Positions 29,183 to 37,114 of a stretch of 64,000 nucleotides of DNA are shown piece by piece (the stretch's first letter is position 1; each line of letters begins with the position of its first letter). The position numbers and the translations under genes were made by a program. This DNA is from Curvivirga sp965219885 (GTDB lineage: Bacteria > Pseudomonadota > Alphaproteobacteria > UBA8366 > Aestuariispiraceae), in assembly GCF_965219885.1 (NCBI RefSeq), contig NZ_CBDCOT010000009.1, positions 62,001 through 126,000 on the forward strand, read 5' to 3'. The notes under the pieces were generated by a model. The model was not told where the DNA came from. It worked only from the letters and a program-made list of their open reading frames with translations, and searched no databases.

Positions 29183-30358
29183 ATGGACATCAATAGTTTC
29201 GGCGATTTCATGCGATTAGTTATCGAAGTTTGGCAGAATGGTTATGCCGGCGTTGATTTTGGTCGTTACATAAACGCCATTGGCATCTTTATAGGTTTCT
29301 TGTTGATTAGACGCGTTTTTACCCGCGTTGTTTTGTCACGTATTGAGGCCTTTGCCCATCGGACCAGTAACGATATTGATCGTAAGGTTCTAGAAGCCCT
29401 CAGAGGGCCATTAACATTTATCCCAATTGTAATGGGTTTCTTCTTTGCCACTCAATATCTGGATGTGAAAGGTGCTTTGGCGCCCATCTTTGAAAAAGCT
29501 ACTCGATCTATGATCGTTTTCACTTTCTTCTGGGGCCTCTTCCGATTACTGGATCAATTTTCATACCTTGTTTTTGGCGCAACTAAACTAAACAAACGAC
29601 TACATTCTGCGCTACTGAGCTGGATTTCCAATATTCTAAAAGTTTTAGTCGCAGCAATTGGGGCGGCTGCTATTTTAGAATTATGGGGCATTAATGTTGG
29701 AACATTGATTGCTGGCCTTGGTTTATTCGGTGTGGCTGTCGCGTTAGGTGCACAGGATCTATTTAAAAATCTGATTGCAGGTATTTTGATTTTGGCTGAA
29801 AGCCGTTTTAAAAATGGCGACTGGATTAAAGTTTCTGGTGTCACTGAGGGAACAGTCGAAAATATCGGTTTCAGATCAACGCGCATAAGACGTTTTGATA
29901 AAGCACCTGTTGTGGTGCCAAATACAGCCCTTTCCGATAACCCTGTAATCAATTTTTCTGAAATGACACACCGTCGTATCTATTGGATTTTAGGTGTTGA
30001 ATATGGAACCTCCGTGGATCAGTTAAAAGAAATCCGTGATGGCATCGAAAAGCTTGTCTCCGATACGAATGTCTTTGTCTCTGCTGATGAAGCTTCCACT
30101 TTTGTACGCATCAACAGTTTTGGTGCGAGCTCTATCGATATTATGCTTTATTGCTTTACCCAAACCACCAATTGGGGAGAGTGGTTAAAAATTAAAGAAC
30201 AGCTTGCATTTGACATCAAAGAAGTTGTTGAAAATGCAGGCACAGGTTTTGCCTTCCCAAGCACATCTCTTTATGTGGAGAAACTGCCAGAAGGACTTGG
30301 CAAACCTGAAGATACACCCAGCCAGTTAATTCCTGTCTTGGCAGAAGAAAAAGCGTAA
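29183..30358 (+). CDS. Mechanosensitive ion channel, MscS family
   Basis: Inner-membrane channel that opens under membrane tension to release solutes during osmotic downshock. The 391-aa protein has four or five hydrophobic segments in the first 190 residues. The pore helix and following region read GLGLFGVAVALGAQDLFKNLIAGILIL, with the beta domain GDWIKVSGVTEGTVENIGFRSTRIR after it. CAGGA precedes the ATG. It is 52 bp after mutY and may be read from its transcript. It is convergent with the multicopper oxidase, leaving 11 bp. Confidence 0.92.
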   Translation: MDINSFGDFMRLVIEVWQNGYAGVDFGRYINAIGIFIGFLLIRRVFTRVVLSRIEAFAHRTSNDIDRKVLEALRGPLTFIPIVMGFFFATQYLDVKGALAPIFEKATRSMIVFTFFWGLFRLLDQFSYLVFGATKLNKRLHSALLSWISNILKVLVAAIGAAAILELWGINVGTLIAGLGLFGVAVALGAQDLFKNLIAGILILAESRFKNGDWIKVSGVTEGTVENIGFRSTRIRRFDKAPVVVPNTALSDNPVINFSEMTHRRIYWILGVEYGTSVDQLKEIRDGIEKLVSDTNVFVSADEASTFVRINSFGASSIDIMLYCFTQTTNWGEWLKIKEQLAFDIKEVVENAGTGFAFPSTSLYVEKLPEGLGKPEDTPSQLIPVLAEEKA

Positions 30359-30369
30359 GAGTTACGCCT

Positions 30370-31761
30370 TTATTCCACCCGCATGAATGCCGTCATTCCG
30401 CTTTTCTGATGTTCTAAGATATGACAATGGATTAACCAATCCCCTTCGGTATCCGGTTTTAAAGCAACTTGCATTTTCTCATCCGGCAAGACCAAGGCTG
30501 TATCCGTCCACCAAGGTGCAACTTCACGTTTGTTACTCTTTAATATCTGGAACGTCATACCATGAATATGGATCGGATGTGTGTGTGGCGTACGATTGAT
30601 AAATTCAAAGACGTAAGATTTGTTTTTCTGCAAAACCTTAATAGGTTCATTAGGGTCACCTGCACCGTCTTTTTGCCAGACTGAGGTATTAATTGCCCAA
30701 AACTTAAAACCTAATCCCCCACAGATTGGATTAGGGACCGCTGCCTTCTCCGCGGCGGCGGAAAATTCCATTGGGATATATTCCGCATTAGATAAATCAG
30801 GACGTGGTACTGGATTATCAGGCAATGCACCAATCTCAGCCAAATCACGTTTAACAGACTGACCTTTGGCTTTGATCTTCACCACATCCCAAGGATTGTT
30901 TGAGGAATAATTTGTAATAGCAACTTCAGTACCTTCAACGTCAGGTACACGTACAGCAACATCAGCGCGTTGTCCCGGTCCCATAGCGAAATGCCTTAAC
31001 GGAAATGGGTCACAAGGATGACCATCCACTGCAATGACTTTTGCCTCAGCATCTTTGGGTAAAGATAATTTATAAATCCGTGTCACATCTGTGACGCAAA
31101 GACGCAAACGTACAAGGCTTCCTGCTTGCGCTTCATAGGTCGGCTCACTCATCCAGTTTGTCGTGCGCATGGTGCCAAATGTACCTGCGCGCGCTGTTTT
31201 TCTGGGCTGATATAACTTAATAAATTGTCCATCACCACCTAATCGGAAATCCCGCAGATTAATCGGGATATCTTGATCAAAGCCCGGGTCTTCATCTTCT
31301 TCGACAATAATCATACCTGTCATACCGTAGGACAATTGATCCAAAGAATTACAATGTGGATGATACCAATAAGTCCCCGCATCATGCGGAACAAATTTAT
31401 AATCAAAACTATCGCCCATATAGACATATGGCTGCGTTAGATAGGCAACCCCATCCATATTATTGGGAAGTCTAAAGCCATGCCAATGGATCGTTGTTGG
31501 TTCTTCCAGATTATTAATCAAACGACCATGAAATTCTTCACCGCGCTTCATTCGGATCGTCGGTGGGATCGTCGGACCAAAGCTATACATATTTTTTGTT
31601 TCAATATCATTCGCCCCTAATTTATGGGAAATATGTTGAGCCACAAAATCTACCCGAGGTGTCGATGCCATCAATTCTGATGTCAGAGGAATACCACTAC
31701 CAACCGCTGCAGCCCCCATTCCATATAATGATCCTTTCAGGATTTGACGACGTGAATACAT
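30370..31761 (-). CDS. Tat-exported multicopper oxidase
   Basis: Periplasmic laccase-like enzyme of 463 aa that couples substrate (or Cu(I)) oxidation to reduction of oxygen to water. The signal has the twin-arginine motif SRRQILK. All four copper motifs are present: HWHG (92-95), WYHPH (134-136 His), HPIHIHG and HCHILEH (445-451) with a Met ligand nearby. The protein lacks the Met-rich loop of CueO. Its role may be copper tolerance or oxidation of phenolics; no copper regulator or exporter is beside it. A 190-bp gap separates it from ccrM on the same strand. Confidence 0.9.
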   Translation of the reverse strand: MYSRRQILKGSLYGMGAAAVGSGIPLTSELMASTPRVDFVAQHISHKLGANDIETKNMYSFGPTIPPTIRMKRGEEFHGRLINNLEEPTTIHWHGFRLPNNMDGVAYLTQPYVYMGDSFDYKFVPHDAGTYWYHPHCNSLDQLSYGMTGMIIVEEDEDPGFDQDIPINLRDFRLGGDGQFIKLYQPRKTARAGTFGTMRTTNWMSEPTYEAQAGSLVRLRLCVTDVTRIYKLSLPKDAEAKVIAVDGHPCDPFPLRHFAMGPGQRADVAVRVPDVEGTEVAITNYSSNNPWDVVKIKAKGQSVKRDLAEIGALPDNPVPRPDLSNAEYIPMEFSAAAEKAAVPNPICGGLGFKFWAINTSVWQKDGAGDPNEPIKVLQKNKSYVFEFINRTPHTHPIHIHGMTFQILKSNKREVAPWWTDTALVLPDEKMQVALKPDTEGDWLIHCHILEHQKSGMTAFMRVE

Positions 31762-31857
31762 GATCTATGCCCCATCTAATTAAGAATGACTTGCAACTGT
31801 ATACGCCTATTACTTGGAAAAGAAAATAATCTAGATCAATAGAAAAGAATTTTGACA

Positions 31858-31898
31858 AAGAAAAAGGGGCCCGCTTGATCAAAAGCAGACCCCATTTT
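31858..31898 (-). terminator. Terminator after ccrM
   Basis: On the minus strand, stem GGGGTCTGCTT / AAGCGGGCCCC (11 pairs including two G-U), loop TTGATC, then CTTTTTC. It lies about 60 bp after the ccrM stop and before the multicopper oxidase gene. Confidence 0.75.
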
Positions 31899-31953
31899 AG
31901 ATAACAGGTCATATTGGGCGCATCTCCCAAACCCGCTACCACTCTGGCAAGAG

Positions 31954-33135
31954 TTAGTTTACACGCATCTCCGATGTGACATCGGTTTTACGTGAAGCTC
32001 TTTTGCGTGACTTAGGCTCAAACTTCTCGGTCAGTGCTTGTTTCACTGCCTCACCCATGTCACTGCGAATTTTTTGACGAAGAACATCAATCGGAATTTT
32101 CTTACGACTGTCGGCTTTTACCTGCCAATATGTCCAACCATTGCAACTCGGCGCATCTTGAACTGCCGCACCTACTTTATGGATAGATCCTGTATGACTA
32201 CCGGTTACAATTGTGCCATCAGCGCGAACCTTCGCCACATGTTTCTTACAAGGACTTTCAAGTTTATCCCCTGGATTTAGCAAACCTTCTTCAACCAAAC
32301 GACCAAATGGGATACGAACCTCTTTGCGTTTCGGTTGGGTTACAGATACCGCTTCCAAGTCACTTGCAACCGCAACTTCGTTTAAGCGTTTCTGAGATAC
32401 ATCATAGTAGGATTGTTCACGTTCCAGCGCGATATATTGACGACCTAGACGCTTTGCAACAGCTGCTGTTGTGCCTGTACCAGAAAACGGATCAAGGATC
32501 ACATCACCCGGATTTGTCGAAGCGATAATCACACGATGCAACAAGCTTTCAGGCTTTTGTGTCGGATGTGCTTTTTTACCATCTTCCCCTTTTAGGCGTT
32601 CACCACCACTGCAGATCGGTAATACCCAATCAGAACGCATTTGAAGGTCGTCATTCATTGCCTTCATCGCATCATAATTAAATGTATATTTAGATTTTTC
32701 GGATTTAGACGCCCAGATCATTGTTTCATGTGCATTTGTGAAACGACGACCTTTAAAGTTTGGCATTGGATTTGTTTTGACCCATACCACATCATTCAAC
32801 ATCCAGAAATCCAAGTCCTGCATGGTGGAACCAACGCGGAAGATATTATGATAACTACCAATCACCCAGATGGTGCCGTCTTTTTTCAAGACACGGCGCG
32901 CTTCTTTCATCCAGTCATTCGTAAATTTGTCATAGGATGCGAAACTGGAAAACTTATCCCAATCATCATCAACGGCGTCCACCTTCGAATTATTTGGACG
33001 ATGTAATTCACCTTTTAACTGTAAGTTATAAGGTGGGTCTGCAAACACCATATCTACAGACTCATCAGGTAATGACTTAAGTAATTCTATACAATCACCA
33101 AGTAATACTTCGTTTAAGGGTAATTTATTCTTCAT
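31954..33135 (-). CDS. ccrM: CcrM-type adenine DNA methyltransferase (GANTC) with RAMA domain
   Basis: Methylates adenine in GANTC, the cell-cycle mark of alphaproteobacteria. The 393-aa protein has catalytic DPPY at residues 33-36, then the SAM-binding FSGTGTTAAVAKRLGR after it in the beta-class order. A C-terminal RAMA domain (about 270-365, with VTGSHTGSIHKVGAAVQDAPSCNGW) is found in CcrM orthologues. AAGGA lies eight bases before ATG 33135. There is no cognate restriction enzyme nearby, so it is an orphan regulator. Its upstream region is rich in its own target site. Confidence 0.95.
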   Translation of the reverse strand: MKNKLPLNEVLLGDCIELLKSLPDESVDMVFADPPYNLQLKGELHRPNNSKVDAVDDDWDKFSSFASYDKFTNDWMKEARRVLKKDGTIWVIGSYHNIFRVGSTMQDLDFWMLNDVVWVKTNPMPNFKGRRFTNAHETMIWASKSEKSKYTFNYDAMKAMNDDLQMRSDWVLPICSGGERLKGEDGKKAHPTQKPESLLHRVIIASTNPGDVILDPFSGTGTTAAVAKRLGRQYIALEREQSYYDVSQKRLNEVAVASDLEAVSVTQPKRKEVRIPFGRLVEEGLLNPGDKLESPCKKHVAKVRADGTIVTGSHTGSIHKVGAAVQDAPSCNGWTYWQVKADSRKKIPIDVLRQKIRSDMGEAVKQALTEKFEPKSRKRASRKTDVTSEMRVN

Positions 33136-33170
33136 TTATTTGATCCTTACCTTGCCAGAGGAATTAAAAA

Positions 33171-33241
33171 GAATCATGATTCAAAGTAGAATCACCGTCA
33201 ACTATCTTTTTTACTGATTCCATATATAGAATTTTTGAATC
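33171..33241. promoter_or_regulatory. Cluster of five GANTC sites upstream of ccrM
   Basis: GANTC occurs at 33171, 33178, 33189, 33216 and 33237, five in 71 bp, with a sixth at 33357. Chance expectation is about one per 256 bp. The cluster lies 36-106 bp upstream of the ccrM start, where CcrM methylation could feed back on its own promoter, as is known for Caulobacter. Confidence 0.7.
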
Positions 33242-33260
33242 TATATTTTACTAGATATAG

Positions 33261-33290
33261 TTTTTACTCCATACAGTTACTTTTTACTCC
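33261..33290. repeat. Direct repeat TTTTTACTCC, 20-bp period, in the ccrM upstream region
   Basis: The exact 10-mer TTTTTACTCC occurs at 33261-33270 and 33281-33290, two helical turns apart. A partial copy, TTTTTTACTG, is at about 33206. A protein could bind both copies on one DNA face. Confidence 0.5.
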
Positions 33291-33305
33291 CAGAACACCC
33301 ACAAA

Positions 33306-33342
33306 CTTTCCACAATTACTTGTGGATAACTTTTGGGGATAA
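33306..33342. promoter_or_regulatory. DnaA-box group between ccrM and the DUF1835 gene
   Basis: TGTGGATAA at 33321-33329 is a perfect DnaA box (TTATCCACA on the other strand). TGGGGATAA at 33334-33342 differs in one base. CTTTCCACA at 33306-33314 differs in two. They lie in a 340-bp A+T-rich intergenic region. Confidence 0.5.
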
Positions 33343-33411
33343 GTTACTTATTTGAAGAGTCAGAGAAAAATCCCCAAACTTAAGCATGAGGCCAGATATT
33401 TTCATTTATAT

Positions 33412-33439
33412 TTGACACTCTGAAAAACAGAGTTAAATT
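33412..33439 (+). promoter_or_regulatory. Promoter of the DUF1835-HTH operon
   Basis: TTGACA (33412-33417), 16-bp spacer, TAAATT (33434-33439). The predicted transcription start would be near 33446, about 30 bp before the ATG at 33478. Two inverted repeats overlap this promoter. Confidence 0.6.
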
Positions 33440-33458
33440 ACTCTGAATTTCAGAGTAA
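33417..33458. promoter_or_regulatory. Tandem operators ACTCTG-N5-CAGAGT
   Basis: Copy 1 is ACTCTG-AAAAA-CAGAGT at 33417-33433 and fills the -35/-10 spacer. Copy 2 is TTACTCTG-AATTT-CAGAGTAA at 33438-33458 and covers the -10 and start site. Centres are 23 bp apart. The arms are identical between copies, so one protein should bind both. The winged-helix protein encoded second in the operon is the natural candidate. Confidence 0.75.
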
Positions 33459-33477
33459 TGATTGATTGGCAGAAAGA

Positions 33478-34491
33478 ATGGAAACTTTACACATTACAAA
33501 CGGGGATGCGACAGCAAACTTAATAAAGGCAAGTAACCTTAAAGGTGACGTTTTACCTTGGCGCGATCCGATGCATCATGGCCCTTTTTCAGTTGAATCG
33601 GACCTAACGTCTGTCAGCCAAATACGCGCAAAATATTTATCCGGTTTTGGACTTAATATAGAAGATGTCATTCGTGATTTCCAATTGCGTGATGCTCATA
33701 TACTTGCTGCTGATAAATATGAAGACATCATTCTTTGGTTTGAACATGATCTACTAGACCAGTTACAAATACTTCAAATACTTGATCAATTACATCAAAT
33801 GCACATTGATCCATCCAAGTTATACATGATCTGTATCGATAAGCATAAAGAGATCAGTCATTTCCGCGGATTAGGGCAACTAAATACAGATCAAATTTCC
33901 AACCTATCTTCCACGAAATCAAATATTACAAATATGGATTTAGATATTGCCTCAAAAGGATGGAAAGCATTTACAAGTAATCATCCAAATGAATTACTAA
34001 GCTTTTCAAAATCTGACCACACTTCTTTCCCGTTGTTAAAAGCTGCACTATTCCGACATTTTGAAGAATACCCGAACGCACAAAACGGCTTAACACGCAG
34101 TGAATACCAACTCTTGAACCTTGTAAAAGAGGGCATAAACACACCTGTTGATATATTCCGTCAGAATATGGAGCTGGAAGACCGTCTATATATTGGGGAT
34201 TGGTATAGCTATATATTAATCGAAAAATTATGTTCCGGCGAAACACCGCTTTTAACAACTCAATCTGATGAGGCTTTTTGGTTTGCCCCTAAATATGAAG
34301 CAGGACCCACACCATTTGAGGAGCAAGAACTCATCCCTACCACATATGGCAATCAGGTTTTAGAGGAGAGAGCAACAGCATTTGATAATCTGGATCGCGA
34401 TGAATGGTTGGGAGGTGTTCATTTAAAATCAAGTTCCCCCTTATGGACATGGGATCAGCATAATCAAACATTTATCTTAAAGGATGTTTAG
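33478..34491 (+). CDS. DUF1835 domain protein
   Basis: A 337-aa cytosolic protein. The N-terminal domain reads LHITNGDATANLIKASNLKGDVLPWRD, the standard opening of DUF1835, a family of unknown function. The C-terminal half (residues about 180-337) holds a second helical region with EYQLLNLVKEGI and a final tryptophan-rich stretch (WLGGVHLKSSSPLWTWD), which resembles the companion domain often fused to DUF1835. ATG 33478 starts exactly at the domain edge; an in-frame TTG at 33466 adds four residues. It is the first gene behind a promoter with two operators and is followed three bases later by a winged-helix regulator. Function unknown. Confidence 0.8.
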   Translation: METLHITNGDATANLIKASNLKGDVLPWRDPMHHGPFSVESDLTSVSQIRAKYLSGFGLNIEDVIRDFQLRDAHILAADKYEDIILWFEHDLLDQLQILQILDQLHQMHIDPSKLYMICIDKHKEISHFRGLGQLNTDQISNLSSTKSNITNMDLDIASKGWKAFTSNHPNELLSFSKSDHTSFPLLKAALFRHFEEYPNAQNGLTRSEYQLLNLVKEGINTPVDIFRQNMELEDRLYIGDWYSYILIEKLCSGETPLLTTQSDEAFWFAPKYEAGPTPFEEQELIPTTYGNQVLEERATAFDNLDRDEWLGGVHLKSSSPLWTWDQHNQTFILKDV

Positions 34492-34494
34492 ATT

Positions 34495-34803
34495 ATGCCC
34501 CCATATCCTAAACTGGATCCCATATTCCACCAACCTGTCCGAACACGCATAGCCATATCACTCGTCATGGAGCCACGCAGCTTTAAACAGCTAAAGGCAC
34601 TCTTAAACATTACAGATGGAAATCTTGATGCTCATCTGAAGAAACTAAGTAATGAAGGCTATCTACATAGCCAAATGATTACGGATGATGGACGCCCCTA
34701 TACTCTCTATCAACTATCAGACAGTGGTCGTCGTGCATTTAATGACTATGAGAAAGCTTTAAGGCTTTGGCTGTCTCACCTTCAAGAAACCGACAATTCC
34801 TGA
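34495..34803 (+). CDS. Winged-helix transcriptional regulator (MarR/ArsR-like, HTH_34 type)
   Basis: A 102-aa DNA-binding protein. Helix-turn-helix and wing are seen in RIAISLVMEPRSFKQLKALLNITDGNLDAHLKKLSNEGYL and DGRPYTLYQLSDSGRRAF, close to the small 'transcriptional regulator' group that carries only a winged helix. It starts three bases after the DUF1835 stop, so it is co-translated. It probably binds the ACTCTG-N5-CAGAGT operators in front of the operon; that is inference. Its last 22 bases overlap the end of the convergent pdxY gene. Confidence 0.85.
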   Translation: MPPYPKLDPIFHQPVRTRIAISLVMEPRSFKQLKALLNITDGNLDAHLKKLSNEGYLHSQMITDDGRPYTLYQLSDSGRRAFNDYEKALRLWLSHLQETDNS

Positions 34804-35645
34804 ACATCAAATGTGAAACGCGGTTCTGAGATCATATCCTGCGCTTTAATAAGTGCTATTTCGTCGCTTTTCATCGCTAATGTTTCATGCAGCAAGCTAT
34901 AAACAGATGCCACCATTTGTGCCAATGCCTGGTCCACTTTCTTACATTTTAAATAATGCGCAAGATATATGGCGGCAGACAAATCACCTGATCCACTAGG
35001 TTGAATATCAAAAGGAAGTTTTGGTGTTTGAACTTTAAAAACTTGATCTTTCGACACTGCAAGCATCGAGATCGTATCGGGATCATCCGAAGAGGTCTCA
35101 ACACTTGTCACAATCACAACATCCGGGCCGACCTCTATCAACTTACGGGTTGCGGATATAATATCAGATATTGTTGTTAAGGAAGATCCACTTAATGTTT
35201 CCAACTCAAAATGATTGGGAATAAGAATATCGGCCTTTGGTAAAACCTCTCGACCAATGAAATCCGGGATATCCGGATGTACGTAAATGTCTTTACCTCT
35301 ATCCCCCATCACAGGATCACAACAATATAGTGCAGAATTATTAGCTTCTTGAACTTGCTTTACTGCCGATAAAACAACCTCCCCTAATTCCACAGAACCC
35401 AGATATCCTGAAAGAATAGCCTCACAGGATGAAAACACCCCACGTTCCCCAATCCCTTGGATAACATCTGCAACATCTTGGGCAGGCAATACCGGCCCCT
35501 TTACGGTTGGGTAACCTGCATGATTTGAAAACAAAACTGTATTTACAGGCCAGACTTCATAGCCAAGGCGTTGTAGCGGAAAGACAGCTGCGGCATTTCC
35601 CACATGTCCATATGAGACATGACTTTGAATAGTAAGTATCGACAT
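34782..35645 (-). CDS. pdxY: Pyridoxal kinase
   Basis: Phosphorylates pyridoxal to pyridoxal 5'-phosphate in the salvage route. The 287-aa protein is of the ribokinase-like PdxK/PdxY group: N-terminal ILTIQSHVSYGHVGNAAAVFPLQRLG, CDPVMGDRGK in the middle, and PSGSGDLSAAIYL with the catalytic Asp. ATG 35645 fits the family start; ATG 35657 is also possible. The 3' end overlaps the regulator gene by 22 bp on the other strand. Confidence 0.9.
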   Translation of the reverse strand: MSILTIQSHVSYGHVGNAAAVFPLQRLGYEVWPVNTVLFSNHAGYPTVKGPVLPAQDVADVIQGIGERGVFSSCEAILSGYLGSVELGEVVLSAVKQVQEANNSALYCCDPVMGDRGKDIYVHPDIPDFIGREVLPKADILIPNHFELETLSGSSLTTISDIISATRKLIEVGPDVVIVTSVETSSDDPDTISMLAVSKDQVFKVQTPKLPFDIQPSGSGDLSAAIYLAHYLKCKKVDQALAQMVASVYSLLHETLAMKSDEIALIKAQDMISEPRFTFDVQELSVS

Positions 35646-35795
35646 AAGGCGCAGCATAGCCAAAATCCAAGGCCTGTCGATTCTTATTTCAATTCCCAAA
35701 TCTTGTTACTGATTGAAATAAAAGAGTAACTTGCCAGATAATAGAGCAGGTTTATACTCTCACTTCTAAGTCTATATTTATGATGAGGCCACGTT

Positions 35796-36671
35796 ATGTC
35801 CATTGATAATCGTCCACGCCGTTCCATGCTTTATATGCCGGGCTCAAATGCCCGTGCACTTGATAAAGGACGTAATCTGAAAGTTGATACGATTATCATG
35901 GATCTGGAAGATGCGGTTGCACCTGAAGCCAAAATAGAGGCACGTCAGGAAATTCTAAATCATCTAAAAGAAGGTGGTTATGGCGATCGCGAAATTATCG
36001 TCCGGGTGAATGCCATTGATACCCCATGGGGGGAAGATGATTTACGCATCATGGCCCATTCGGGTGCCCATGCAATCATGTTGCCTAAAGTAAATACAGC
36101 AAAACGCGTTCAAAAATCGGTGGATATATTGGAACGGGCGGGCGCGCCAGATAATTTGAAAATCTGGTGTATGATGGAAACACCCAAAGGTATTCTAAAT
36201 GCCAAAGATATCGCCAAATCACATAAACGTATGGCGGGCCTTTTATTAGGATTGGAAGATTTAGCAAAAGATTTACGGGTAAAACCTGATGCGGATCGTA
36301 GCCAGCTGCAATTTTCCATGCAACGCTGCATCCTTGCGGCACGTGCATATGGCCTTGCGGTAATTGATGGGGTTTATACGGATGTACATAATCTGGATGG
36401 ATTGCGACAGTCTTGCGAACAAGCCTTAGCTATGGGTTTTGATGGCAAAAGCCTGATCCATCCTAAAAATCTGGATATCGCCAATGAAGTCTTTGCCCCA
36501 AGCGCAGAAGAAATAAGCCATGCAAAAGATGTCATTGAAGCTTTCGATGCCGCCAAAGCAGAGAAGAAAGCAGTTGCTTTGCTGAATGGAAAATTAATCG
36601 AAGGCCTTCATGCAAAAGAGGCCCAGCGTATACTGGACCTCTATCAAGCAATTCAAAATTCAGACAGCTAG
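35796..36671 (+). CDS. CoA ester lyase of the HpcH/HpaI - CitE family
   Basis: A 291-aa cytosolic TIM-barrel enzyme related to citrate lyase beta subunit and malyl-CoA / citramalyl-CoA lyases. Markers are RRSMLYMPGSNARAL at the N-terminus, IIMDLEDAVAPEAK (metal-binding Asp/Glu region), EIIVRVNAIDTPWG and GFDGKSLIHPKNLDI. No CitD or CitF gene is present, so a stand-alone malyl-CoA, methylmalyl-CoA or citramalyl-CoA lyase is more likely than citrate lyase. GAGG lies eight bases before ATG 35796. The end overlaps the next gene by 12 bp on the opposite strand. Confidence 0.88.
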   Translation: MSIDNRPRRSMLYMPGSNARALDKGRNLKVDTIIMDLEDAVAPEAKIEARQEILNHLKEGGYGDREIIVRVNAIDTPWGEDDLRIMAHSGAHAIMLPKVNTAKRVQKSVDILERAGAPDNLKIWCMMETPKGILNAKDIAKSHKRMAGLLLGLEDLAKDLRVKPDADRSQLQFSMQRCILAARAYGLAVIDGVYTDVHNLDGLRQSCEQALAMGFDGKSLIHPKNLDIANEVFAPSAEEISHAKDVIEAFDAAKAEKKAVALLNGKLIEGLHAKEAQRILDLYQAIQNSDS

Positions 36672-37109
36672 AAACGCACCTGCATCAAGCTTTTCCTGCG
36701 CCTCTTTCGTAAATTCCGCCTTAATAAGACTATATTGTTCTTTACGTGCAAAATGACCTGAAAAATTTTCTAACGCTTCCAACAACACAGAGCAGATTTT
36801 CACCTGTTCCTCCTTTGATTTGAAAAAATATTCATCTGAAATTTTCTCATATCGCCACTTGCCAGATGCGCGACTATTCTTGCGTAATTCCTCCGCAACA
36901 ACCCCAATTAACCAAACATATGTCCCATCATCTAATTTCAAACTTCCACTTTCACGCACTTCATGTGATGTTCTAAAACCTACTTTTATACCAAAGTAAT
37001 TAACCACAAAACTCATGCCATGCATTCTGTCATAATCATACGCCTGAATGAAAATTTCAGGATCGTCTGTTTCAATACAGTAGGTTTCAGGATTATAGGT
37101 GAATTGCAT
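36660..37109 (-). CDS. Protein of unknown function downstream of the ABC ATPase
   Basis: A 149-aa protein I do not recognise. It has no signal peptide or membrane segment. The first half is rich in aromatic beta-strand-like stretches (YDYDRMHGMSFVVNYFGIKVGF), the second half is helical and charged. It begins five bases after the ABC ATPase stop and should be co-transcribed with it. Its last bases overlap the convergent CitE-like gene by 12 bp. Coding looks real because of the tight coupling and protein-like composition. Confidence 0.65.
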   Translation of the reverse strand: MQFTYNPETYCIETDDPEIFIQAYDYDRMHGMSFVVNYFGIKVGFRTSHEVRESGSLKLDDGTYVWLIGVVAEELRKNSRASGKWRYEKISDEYFFKSKEEQVKICSVLLEALENFSGHFARKEQYSLIKAEFTKEAQEKLDAGAFLAV

Positions 37110-37114
37110 ATAAC

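Noticed and set aside
33136..33477. Replication origin
   Set aside because: There is one perfect DnaA box and two weak ones, without the dnaA, hemE or parAB neighbours expected at alphaproteobacterial origins. A regulatory region is the simpler reading.
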